DNA of 64,000 nt from contig NZ_JADGMI010000001.1 in the NCBI RefSeq assembly GCF_015234305.1, forward strand, positions 1,264,030 to 1,328,029, read 5' to 3'. Position numbers and translations under genes: made by a program. The DNA is from Superficieibacter sp. 1612_C1 (GTDB lineage Bacteria; Pseudomonadota; Gammaproteobacteria; Enterobacterales; Enterobacteriaceae). Below the pieces are notes generated by a model. It made no database searches and had not been told where the DNA came from. It worked only from the letters and a program-made list of their open reading frames with translations. Positions within the stretch are counted from its first letter, which is position 1, and every line of letters begins with the position of its first letter. Below are positions 1 to 7,181 of this stretch, in pieces.

Positions 1-7
1 CAAAAGT

Positions 8-30
8 ATTGGGTTTTCGACCCAATTTTT
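8..30 (+). terminator. Intrinsic terminator of a gene left of the window
   Basis: A perfect 7-bp stem (ATTGGGT at 8-14 pairing with ACCCAAT at 20-26) with a 5-nt loop is followed directly by a T run (26-30). It reads rightward, so it should end a transcript that begins before base 1. Confidence 0.7.
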
Positions 31-77
31 CTGTGCGCAAGCTACCATTTGGTCAAACTTTTGAGGGTTAAAACACT

Positions 78-173
78 ATGGAAGTTTCGGACAAAACAGT
101 GGTGATGATTAATGTTTTTGCAGCGCTCGGCCTTTTCAGCCTGCTTTCATTGCGTTTTGGATGGTTCCTCTGA
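78..173 (+). CDS. yncL: YncL, 31-residue inner-membrane small protein
   Basis: ATG at 78 opens a 31-codon frame ending in TGA at 171-173. The product begins MEVSDKTVVMINVF and carries one hydrophobic segment over roughly residues 8-24, ending RFGWFL. Length, hydrophobic profile and the RFGW tail agree with E. coli YncL as I remember it, a single-pass small membrane protein of unknown function; K-12 yncL also lies beside patD. A GAGGG ribosome-binding site (63-67) lies about 10 nt upstream, and a hairpin follows at 197-220. Nothing in the sequence indicates a function. Confidence 0.8.
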   Translation: MEVSDKTVVMINVFAALGLFSLLSLRFGWFL

Positions 174-196
174 AGATTTTGTCACTTCAGTGACGC

Positions 197-220
197 AACG
201 CCCGGCATCCGCCGGGCGTT
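197..220. terminator. Hairpin between yncL and the DUF421 gene
   Basis: A 10-bp perfect stem (AACGCCCGGC, 197-206, with GCCGGGCGTT, 211-220) encloses a 4-nt loop between two convergent genes. No strong T run follows on either strand, so it may be a factor-independent terminator of moderate strength or simply a 3'-end stabilising hairpin. Confidence 0.5.
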
Positions 221-232
221 CATCATTCCGCC

Positions 233-679
233 CTAGGACTCTTTAGTAATAATGGAAATATGACCATTGCGCTCGAGGATCGCGAATTTAATATCGGATA
301 TTTTATAGACTCCCTGATTATTTCGCGCCGAGGCCATAATATCGTCACAGGAGATATCAGCCAGTTTCATCTTCTCATGCAGTAATTCGCCATTCTCCAC
401 CAGAATAACCGGCGAGCCGTCAATCATCGATTCGGCACCCGAAATATACTTTTTAATCATGCCAAAAATCATATCTACCACCACTAACGTGATGATGGTT
501 AAGGCTGCACCGGTGACGGAAAAATCATTGCCCAACAGCGCCTGCTGCGTGGCCTCACTGATGATAAGGAGTAAGATCAAATCAAATGAGGTCATCTGTA
601 ATAATGTGCGCCGTCCAGCAATTTTAAATACCACCAGCAACACCAGATAAATGGCTACCGCTCTGACTATCATGTCCAT
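233..679 (-). CDS. DUF421 (YetF/YdfR-like) membrane protein
   Basis: A 148-residue protein with an N-terminal membrane part (hydrophobic runs near residues 5-22, 32-48 and 55-75) and a soluble C-terminal part that matches the DUF421 pattern: a GSPVILVENGEL strand, a conserved basic/acidic helix and a short 'ILERNGHISII' strand. DUF421 proteins are small bacterial membrane proteins without an agreed function. At about 150 residues this is the short form of the family. It follows the 172-residue gene upstream by 9 bp and is probably co-transcribed with it. The family call is good; no biochemical role can be given. Confidence 0.75.
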   Translation of the reverse strand: MDMIVRAVAIYLVLLVVFKIAGRRTLLQMTSFDLILLLIISEATQQALLGNDFSVTGAALTIITLVVVDMIFGMIKKYISGAESMIDGSPVILVENGELLHEKMKLADISCDDIMASARNNQGVYKISDIKFAILERNGHISIITKES

Positions 680-688
680 ATTTTGTTC

Positions 689-1207
689 CTACGGATAAAT
701 AAATTGTGAGAAAGTCACGGTTTCAGTGTTATTAAGGGTAATTTTATTATGCCGGTTGCCTGGATTAAGCGGCTCTAATCCAATCCAGACGCTGTGCTCC
801 GCCGGCCCACCTTTCCCCGGATATTCAAGGATCAGACTATTGTTCTGACTCAACGTGTGCAGCGGCTGGGGTTGCAGCGTGCGGATCTCATAACGTTCCA
901 TCAAATCGCCATCCAGAGCCAGAGTAAACCCCCGCCCCGGCTCGCCACGCACGATCACTTTGATGGAGATATCGCTGGTTTGCCTGCCGAAGCGTTCATA
1001 CTCTACCGAAACGCGATTATCCGGGCTGGCGGCCGTGGTTTCACTGAAAATCCCGCTGGAGAAAAGGCCGCATACGCCCGCCACTATAATCAGCACCAGC
1101 AGTAGAAAACCCCACCGGCGGCAGCCCGCTTCAAAGCGCAGCCAGATATCATTCTCATGCACTGGCTGGGAGGCATTACTGTGAATTATCGAGCTATCTT
1201 TGCGCAT
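689..1207 (-). CDS. Hypothetical membrane-anchored protein upstream of DUF421 gene
   Basis: A 172-residue protein I do not recognise. Residues 1-32 are hydrophilic, one strong membrane segment spans about 33-50 (GFLLLVLIIVAGVCG), and the remaining ~120 residues look like a beta-rich extracytoplasmic domain (alternating charged and hydrophobic residues, several Gly/Pro turns). Topology is likely N-in, C-out. It sits 9 bp upstream of the DUF421 gene in the same orientation, so the two probably form an operon and may act together in the envelope. No catalytic motif is visible. Confidence 0.6.
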   Translation of the reverse strand: MRKDSSIIHSNASQPVHENDIWLRFEAGCRRWGFLLLVLIIVAGVCGLFSSGIFSETTAASPDNRVSVEYERFGRQTSDISIKVIVRGEPGRGFTLALDGDLMERYEIRTLQPQPLHTLSQNNSLILEYPGKGGPAEHSVWIGLEPLNPGNRHNKITLNNTETVTFSQFIYP

Positions 1208-1281
1208 CCATTAAGCCTGTAAAAGTAACCTGAAGTAATGGAAGTATGGCTCAGAAGTGAAAAAGCGGTGAAGTTTCGTTG

Positions 1282-1313
1282 CGCTTACGGGAACCGTTCA
1301 GGCCCCGTAAGCG
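1282..1313. terminator. Inverted repeat downstream of patD
   Basis: CGCTTACGGG (1282-1291) pairs with CCCGTAAGCG (1304-1313) around a 12-nt loop, just beyond the patD stop. There is no T run, so this may be a weak terminator or an mRNA 3'-end structure. Confidence 0.4.
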
Positions 1314-1321
1314 GATGATAA

Positions 1322-2746
1322 TTAGTGCTTAATCATAACGTGGCGGACCACGGTATAATCTTCAAGGCCATACAGCGACATGTCTTTACCGTAGCCCGAC
1401 AGTTTCTGTCCGCCGTGGGGCATTTCGCTGACCAGCATGAAATGCGTATTCACCCAGGTGCAGCCATATTGCAGACGGGCGCTCAGCCGGTGCGCCCGTC
1501 CAACGTCGCGGGTCCAGACGGAAGAGGCCAGACCATACTGTGAATTGTTGGCCCACGACAGGACCTGATCTTCATCGCGAAATGCCGTGACGCTGACCAC
1601 CGGACCAAAGACTTCATGCTGGACAATGTCATCCTCCTGTCGCGCCCCTGCCAGCAGCGTTGGCTGGAAATAGTACCCTTTTCCGCCAGCTTTGCTGCCG
1701 CCAGTGACAACCTGAATATGATCGAGCGCTTTGGCCTTTTCAACCGCGGCACTGACCCGCTCGAGGTGGGCCTGGGAACTGAGCGGCCCCAGCTCGGTGG
1801 TCTCCTCCTCCGGTGCGCCCATTTTCAGGCTGGCAACCGCCGCGCCGAGTTTTTCCACCAGCGCGTCATAAATGGCTTCATGCGCATAAAGGCGACAGGC
1901 GGCGGTGCAGTCCTGCCCGGCGTTATAAAAACCAAACGTGCGCACGCCTTCGACAACCGCATCCAGATCGGCATCATCAAACACAATCACCGGGGCTTTG
2001 CCGCCCAGCTCCATATGAGTCCGTTTTACCGACGAGGCGGTGTGGCTGATGATATGCTGGCCGGTCGCAATAGAGCCGGTCAGCGACACCATCCGCACTT
2101 TTTCATGCCCGGTTAGCGGATCGCCTACCGTTTTACCGCGCCCGAAGAGGACGTTAATCACGCCCGCCGGGAAGATATCTTTTGCCAGTTCCGCCAGCGC
2201 CAGTGCGGTAAGCGGTGTGATTTCAGAGGGTTTGATCACCACGCAGTTGCCCGCTGCCAGCGCCGGAGCCAGCTTCCAGGCCGCCATCATCAGCGGATAA
2301 TTCCACGGCGCAATAGAGGCCACCACGCCCACCGGATCGCGGCGGATCATCGACGTGTGCCCTTCCAGGTATTCTCCGGCGGCCAGGCCGTTCAGACAAC
2401 GCGCCGCGCCGGCGAAGAAGCAAAACACATCCACCACCGCCGGGATTTCATCACCGATCACAGCATGCAGCGGCTTGCCACAGTTTTGTGACTCCAGACG
2501 AGCAAGGCGGTCAGCGTGCTGCTCAATGACCTCCGCCAGCCTTAACAGGCATTCCGCACGGACTTTGGGTGTGGTTTGCCCCCACTGGGCAAAGGCCGCG
2601 TCTGCCGCTTTTACTGCCGCATCCACCTGCGCGGCAGACGCTTCGGCGATCTCAAGGATCACCTCGCCCGTCGCCGGGTTATACACCGCCTGTTTTTCGC
2701 CTTCACCGGCCACCAGTTCGCCATTAATCAATAAATGATGTTGCAT
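1322..2746 (-). CDS. patD: Gamma-aminobutyraldehyde dehydrogenase PatD
   Basis: The 474-residue protein matches E. coli PatD (YdcW) in length and closely in sequence. PatD oxidises 4-aminobutanal to GABA with NAD+ in the putrescine-transaminase route, in the cytosol. The aldehyde dehydrogenase signatures are present: APWNYPL for cofactor binding, the general-base Glu in MELGGKAP (about residue 246) and the nucleophilic Cys in [10 protein letters not shown] (about 280). In K-12 patD ends the ydcSTUV transporter operon. Here those transporter genes are missing and ydcR lies directly upstream, 183 bp away on the same strand, so patD may have its own promoter or be co-transcribed with ydcR. Confidence 0.93.
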   Translation of the reverse strand: MQHHLLINGELVAGEGEKQAVYNPATGEVILEIAEASAAQVDAAVKAADAAFAQWGQTTPKVRAECLLRLAEVIEQHADRLARLESQNCGKPLHAVIGDEIPAVVDVFCFFAGAARCLNGLAAGEYLEGHTSMIRRDPVGVVASIAPWNYPLMMAAWKLAPALAAGNCVVIKPSEITPLTALALAELAKDIFPAGVINVLFGRGKTVGDPLTGHEKVRMVSLTGSIATGQHIISHTASSVKRTHMELGGKAPVIVFDDADLDAVVEGVRTFGFYNAGQDCTAACRLYAHEAIYDALVEKLGAAVASLKMGAPEEETTELGPLSSQAHLERVSAAVEKAKALDHIQVVTGGSKAGGKGYYFQPTLLAGARQEDDIVQHEVFGPVVSVTAFRDEDQVLSWANNSQYGLASSVWTRDVGRAHRLSARLQYGCTWVNTHFMLVSEMPHGGQKLSGYGKDMSLYGLEDYTVVRHVMIKH

Positions 2747-2929
2747 AGTGTTGTCCTGTTCAAAGTGATCGGGTCCTGTACATCAAAATGCAGCAAGCGT
2801 GCCAGGTGTTAACGACACGTCGACATTGATAAAAGGATAGATGGCAACCGGGCGGTGTGACGCACGCAGAGTGTTAACGCCGCCACATAACTGAACAGTG
2901 ATGCACATTCGCAGTGCACCAGCAGGAAT

Positions 2930-4339
2930 TTACCCCATCATCTCGCGGATGAGCACGCCGAGGGTGCGTACTGCGCTATCCTCTTTTTCACCCCAGCCCC
3001 AGGAGGTGTTGAAGCGAAAAAAAGGCCGCCATGCGCCCGAGGTCGAAAACATTTTGCCCGGCGCGATGCTGATATGGTGCGCCAGCGCCCGCTCGCTAAG
3101 CTCCCCGGCGTCGAGATGAGAAGGCAGTTCCAGCCACAGAAAATAGCCGCTATCGTTGTGATGAATTTTTACCTCCGGCGGCAGATAACGCAGCATCGCC
3201 TGCCACGCCAGCTGTTTGCGCTCGGCCAGCTGGCGACGCAGCCGCCGCAGGTGGGCGTCGTAGCGCCGGGTAGAGAGATAATCGACCAGCGCCAGCTGCA
3301 TCGGCGAACTGCTGGAAAGCGTGCTCATTAGTTGCAGTTGTTGAATACGCCGGGCGTGTTTCCCTGCCGCCACCCAGCCAATGCGAAACCCCGGCACCAG
3401 GCATTTGGAAAACGAGGAACAGTGCAGCGTCATGTCATCGCGATCCCAGGCCTTAGCGGGCAGCGGTTTCTCGCGGCCAAAGTAGAGCTCGCTGTAGACA
3501 TCATCTTCAATCAACACCACATTATGCGCCGCCAGCAGCGCGACCAGCCGGGCTTTTTTGGCCGCACTCAGGGTAAAACCGAGCGGGTTCTGGCTGTTGG
3601 TCATCAGCCAGCAGGCTTTGACCGGATACGTCGCCAGCGCCTGTGCCAGCGCCTCCAGATCGATACCCTCTTTCACGTCGCTTGCCACCGCCAGCGCCTT
3701 CAGCCGCAGACGCTCCAGCGCCTGAAGCGCGCCGTAAAAACAGGGGTTTTCAACGATCACCCAGTCGCCAGGTTCCGTCACCGCCTGCAGGCTGAGATTC
3801 AGCGCCTCCAGCGCCCCGGCGGTGATCACAATCTCGTCAGGCGACACCGGAATGCCTTGTAAAGCGTAGCGACGCGCGATGGCATGGCGCAGTTCACTGT
3901 TTCCCGGCGGCAGGTTTTCAATCACGCTCATCGCGCTGGCGGTTTTGCTAACCTGCGCCAGCGAGCGGTTAAGCTGACGCAGTGGAAACAGATGCGGATC
4001 GGGAAAGGCCGAGGCGAAAGGCAGTACCGAGGCTTCGCGGCTGGCCTGAAGCACCTCAAAAATGCAGGTATTGATGTCCACCGACTCGTCGCTCATCACG
4101 CGGGCCGGTGGTGCGGGTTGTTTGCTGACGGGGTGTGGTGCCACGTAGTAGCCGGACTGCGGACGCGCCACGATCCGGCCCTGACTCTCCAGCATCTGAT
4201 AGGCGTGACTGACGGTCATAAAACTCATCCCGCTGCTCCCCACCTGCTCGCGCAGAGACGGCAGGCGATCGCCAGGTTGCCAGACGCCTAAATCCATCTG
4301 TTCAAGAAGCTGTTGTGCCAGACGCTGATACTTTTTCAT
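2930..4339 (-). CDS. ydcR: MocR-family regulator YdcR (GntR HTH plus aminotransferase domain)
   Basis: A 469-residue chimera. Residues 1-75 form a GntR-type winged helix (MKKYQRLAQQ..., 'PGDRLPSLREQ', 'VSHAYQMLESQGRI'); residues ~110-469 form a fold-type I PLP aminotransferase with TNSQNPLG, the DDVYSELYF strand and the PLP lysine in CSSFSKCLVPGFRIGW. This is the MocR arrangement, in which the aminotransferase domain senses PLP or an amino compound. It is close to E. coli YdcR. ATG at 4339 is chosen over an in-frame TTG three bases upstream because it gives the K-12 N-terminus. It is divergent from the cytochrome bd operon (about 170 bp between) and upstream of patD, so either could be a target. 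Confidence 0.9.
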   Translation of the reverse strand: MKKYQRLAQQLLEQMDLGVWQPGDRLPSLREQVGSSGMSFMTVSHAYQMLESQGRIVARPQSGYYVAPHPVSKQPAPPARVMSDESVDINTCIFEVLQASREASVLPFASAFPDPHLFPLRQLNRSLAQVSKTASAMSVIENLPPGNSELRHAIARRYALQGIPVSPDEIVITAGALEALNLSLQAVTEPGDWVIVENPCFYGALQALERLRLKALAVASDVKEGIDLEALAQALATYPVKACWLMTNSQNPLGFTLSAAKKARLVALLAAHNVVLIEDDVYSELYFGREKPLPAKAWDRDDMTLHCSSFSKCLVPGFRIGWVAAGKHARRIQQLQLMSTLSSSSPMQLALVDYLSTRRYDAHLRRLRRQLAERKQLAWQAMLRYLPPEVKIHHNDSGYFLWLELPSHLDAGELSERALAHHISIAPGKMFSTSGAWRPFFRFNTSWGWGEKEDSAVRTLGVLIREMMG

Positions 4340-4385
4340 CAAGAAATGATAAGCCAGTGAGTGAATAGTTAAGAATAAATTATAT

Positions 4386-4419
4386 CAGTTGCAGGAAAAT
4401 AAAGCATTTGTAGCAACTG
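4386..4419. promoter_or_regulatory. Candidate operator between ydcR and the bd-oxidase operon
   Basis: CAGTTGC (4386-4392) and its perfect complement GCAACTG (4413-4419) are separated by 20 bp in the divergent promoter region. Spaced half-sites suit a dimeric regulator such as the adjacent MocR protein, but no binding motif for YdcR is known to me. Confidence 0.3.
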
Positions 4420-4508
4420 TTATAGATAAAAAGAACGCATCTGTGTCTGACAGTTACCGCTTGCAGTGACTACCCTATGATCATCGTTATTCTGTTTCGG
4501 GGTAGTCC

Positions 4509-5909
4509 ATGTTTGGTCTCGATGCGTTTCACCTCGCGAGGATCCAGTTTGCCTTTACGGTATCCTTTCATATTCTTTTCCCGGCCATCACTATCGGCCT
4601 TGCCAGCTATCTGGCGGTGCTCGAGGGGTTATGGCTTAAAACTAAAAATCCGGTCTGGCGCATTCTGTATCATTTCTGGCTGAAAATTTTCGCCGTCAAT
4701 TTCGGTATGGGCGTGGTTTCCGGTCTGGTGATGGCCTATCAATTCGGTACTAACTGGAGCGGTTTTTCCCAGTTTGCGGGCAGCATTACCGGGCCACTGT
4801 TGACGTATGAGGTGCTGACCGCCTTCTTCCTCGAAGCCGGCTTTCTCGGCGTGATGCTGTTTGGCTGGACCAAAGTCGGTCCGGGGCTACATTTCTTCTC
4901 TACCTGCATGGTGGCACTGGGAACGATTGTCTCGACCTTCTGGATCCTCGCTTCGAATAGCTGGATGCATACGCCACAGGGGTTTGAAATCGTTAACGGC
5001 CAGGTTATTCCCGTGGACTGGTTTGCGGTGATTTTTAACCCCTCCTTCCCGTATCGCCTGCTGCATATGACCATCGCGGCCTTTCTGAGCAGCGCCCTGT
5101 TTGTCGGCGCGTCCGCCGCCTGGCATCTGTTGAAGGGCAATAATACCCCCGCCGTCCGCACCATGTTTTCGATGGCGCTGTGGATGGCGCTGATCGTCGC
5201 GCCCATTCAGGCGCTGATTGGCGATATGCACGGCCTCAATACGCTTGAACATCAGCCCGCTAAAATTGCCGCGATAGAAGGACACTGGGAGAACCGTTCC
5301 GGCGAGGCCACCCCGCTGCTGCTGTTCGGCCTGCCGGATATGGAACAGGAGCGCACCCGCTATGGCGTGGAGATCCCGGCGCTGGGAAGTCTGATCCTGA
5401 CGCACAGCCTGGATAAGCAGGTTCCGGCGCTGAAAGATTACCCGAAAGAGGATCGCCCGAATTCGACAATCGTTTTCTGGTCGTTCCGCGTGATGGTGGC
5501 GATGGGCCTGCTGATGATGCTGCTTGGCGTGCTGTCGCTCTGGCTGCGTTATAAACGCCGGCTTTACGAGTCCAGAATCTTCCATCGTTTTGCGCTCTGG
5601 ATGGGGCCTGCGGGTTTGATTGCCCTGCTCGCCGGGTGGATCACCACCGAGGTGGGGCGACAGCCGTGGGTGGTTTACGGTTTCCAGCGCACTATCGATG
5701 CCGTATCCGCGCATGGTGAACTGCACATGAGCCTGACGCTGCTGGCATTCTTTGTAGTCTACTCATCGGTGTTTGGCGTCGGTTACGCCTATATCGGCAG
5801 TATGATCAAGAAAGGGCCCCAGCCGTTTGACGAGCTTCCGACGCAGGGCACACCTGCCCGTCCGCTATCAGCGGCGGGTGAAGAGTTTGATACGAAGGAG
5901 AAAGTATAA
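4509..5909 (+). CDS. Cytochrome bd-type quinol oxidase subunit I, CIO (short Q-loop) type
   Basis: A 466-residue CydA-family subunit with about nine membrane helices. It catalyses quinol oxidation coupled to O2 reduction in the inner membrane with subunit II. Visible family features are the N-terminal heme-ligand His in SFHILFPA (residue 21), FAVNFGMGVVSGL, the Q-loop region around residues 240-300 and the GRQPWVVYG block (about 381). The Q loop is short, as in the cyanide-insensitive (CioA/YthA) branch, and the protein is well below the ~520 residues of E. coli CydA. It overlaps the next gene by one base (TAATG). Enteric genomes with this operon carry it in addition to cydAB; those genes are not in this window. 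Confidence 0.88.
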   Translation: MFGLDAFHLARIQFAFTVSFHILFPAITIGLASYLAVLEGLWLKTKNPVWRILYHFWLKIFAVNFGMGVVSGLVMAYQFGTNWSGFSQFAGSITGPLLTYEVLTAFFLEAGFLGVMLFGWTKVGPGLHFFSTCMVALGTIVSTFWILASNSWMHTPQGFEIVNGQVIPVDWFAVIFNPSFPYRLLHMTIAAFLSSALFVGASAAWHLLKGNNTPAVRTMFSMALWMALIVAPIQALIGDMHGLNTLEHQPAKIAAIEGHWENRSGEATPLLLFGLPDMEQERTRYGVEIPALGSLILTHSLDKQVPALKDYPKEDRPNSTIVFWSFRVMVAMGLLMMLLGVLSLWLRYKRRLYESRIFHRFALWMGPAGLIALLAGWITTEVGRQPWVVYGFQRTIDAVSAHGELHMSLTLLAFFVVYSSVFGVGYAYIGSMIKKGPQPFDELPTQGTPARPLSAAGEEFDTKEKV

Positions 5910-6919
5910 TGGGTATCGATCTCTCTATTATCTGGTTTGTGATTATCGTCTTTGCCACCCTGATGTATATCGTGATGGACGGCTTCGATCTGGGGATTGG
6001 CATTCTGTTTCCTGCCGTCCGCAGTGCGCAAGATCGCGATGTGATGGTCAACACTGTCGCTCCGGTGTGGGACGGGAATGAAACCTGGCTGGTGCTCGGC
6101 GGCGCGGGGCTTTTTGGCGCGTTTCCGCTGGCGTATGCGGTGATTATTGACGCACTCACTCTGCCACTGACGCTGATGCTGATTGGCCTGATTTTTCGCG
6201 GCGTGGCGTTTGAGTTTCGTTTTAAAGCAACGCCATCACATCGGCCTTTCTGGGATAAAGCCTTTATCGGCGGCTCCATATTAGCCACTTTTAGTCAGGG
6301 CGTGGCGGTGGGCGCGGTGATCAATGGTTTCCAGGTGACCGGACGCAGCTACAGCGGCGGCGCGCTGGACTGGCTGACGCCGTTTAACCTGTTCTGCGGT
6401 CTGGGGCTGGTTGTGGCCTACGCGCTGCTCGGCGCAACCTGGCTGGTGATGAAAAGCAGCAACCCTCTTCAGGACCGGATGCGCTACGTCGGGAAAAAAC
6501 TGCTGCTGGCGCTGCTGGTGGTGATTGCGGTGATCAGCGCATGGACACCGCTGACGCATCCCGCCATTGCCGATCGCTGGTTTACGTTGCCAAACCTGTT
6601 CTTCCTGCTGCCGGTGCCGCTGCTGGTGCTGCTGTTCAGTTTCTGGCAATGGCGCTGTCTGAATAATCCGCACAGCCACACCCGGCCTTTTTTGCTGACG
6701 CTGGGGCTGGTGTTCCTCGGCTTTAGCGGGTTGGGTATCAGCATCTGGCCGCATATTATTCCGCCGTCCATTACGCTCTGGCAGGCAGCGGCACCGCCGC
6801 AAAGTCAGGGCTTTATGCTGGTCGGCGCGCTGCTGATTATTCCGGTGATCCTGGTGTATACGTTCTGGAGTTATTACGTGTTCCGCGGAAAAGTACAGCA
6901 CGGCGAGGGGTACCATTGA
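5909..6919 (+). CDS. Cytochrome bd-type quinol oxidase subunit II, CIO type
   Basis: A 336-residue CydB-family membrane protein, partner of the preceding subunit I. The opening 'IWFVIIVFATLMYIVMDGFDLGIG', the GNETWLV motif near residue 55 and the FRGVAFEFRF segment are diagnostic of subunit II. Its start codon overlaps the subunit I stop by one base and its stop overlaps the next ATG by one base, implying translational coupling across the three genes. It carries no heme but is needed for assembly and stability of the oxidase in this family. Confidence 0.88.
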   Translation: MGIDLSIIWFVIIVFATLMYIVMDGFDLGIGILFPAVRSAQDRDVMVNTVAPVWDGNETWLVLGGAGLFGAFPLAYAVIIDALTLPLTLMLIGLIFRGVAFEFRFKATPSHRPFWDKAFIGGSILATFSQGVAVGAVINGFQVTGRSYSGGALDWLTPFNLFCGLGLVVAYALLGATWLVMKSSNPLQDRMRYVGKKLLLALLVVIAVISAWTPLTHPAIADRWFTLPNLFFLLPVPLLVLLFSFWQWRCLNNPHSHTRPFLLTLGLVFLGFSGLGISIWPHIIPPSITLWQAAAPPQSQGFMLVGALLIIPVILVYTFWSYYVFRGKVQHGEGYH

Positions 6920-7047
6920 TGCAACAACCGTTATTAAAACGCCTGTTCTGGCTGGTAGTGATCTGGGGCGGCAGCGTGCTGGCGCTCGCCGTGGTCGGTA
7001 TGTTTTTCCGCCTGCTGATGACCGCTGCGGGGTTTAAGTCGCATTGA
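6919..7047 (+). CDS. DUF2474-type small membrane subunit of the CIO oxidase
   Basis: A 42-codon gene starting in the TGATG overlap with the subunit II stop. The product has a basic N-terminus (MQQPLLKRLFW) and one long hydrophobic segment (about residues 9-37). Small single-pass proteins of the DUF2474 type are commonly encoded after cioAB genes and are comparable in position to CydX, which stabilises the hemes of E. coli cytochrome bd. A role as an accessory oxidase subunit is inferred from position, size and topology. The gene is short enough to be missed by routine gene calling. Confidence 0.75.
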   Translation: MQQPLLKRLFWLVVIWGGSVLALAVVGMFFRLLMTAAGFKSH

Positions 7048-7065
7048 GGCGGGGCAACACGGTGG

Positions 7066-7162
7066 CCCCGGGTGGCGGCTTCGCCTTACCCGGCCTACAA
7101 AACCCACAATATCAATAAGTTATACAATAATCACAGGCCCGGTAAGCGCAGCGCCACCGGGC
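7066..7162. repeat. Pair of REP-type palindromes (BIME)
   Basis: Two imperfect GC-rich palindromes lie between convergent genes: one around 7068-7093 (CCGGGTGGCGGCTTCGCC core) and one at 7137-7162 (GCCCGGTAAGCGCAGCGCC core), in opposite orientation. Related sequences recur at 23944-24253 and 31867-31995. This is the usual form of bacterial interspersed mosaic elements at 3' ends. Confidence 0.8.
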
Positions 7163-7181
7163 AACGCGGCGCGGGCCTGGA

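Noticed and set aside
4887..5726. 279-codon frame antisense to the oxidase subunit I gene
   Set aside because: The forward strand has the conserved CydA motifs; the antisense product has no domain.
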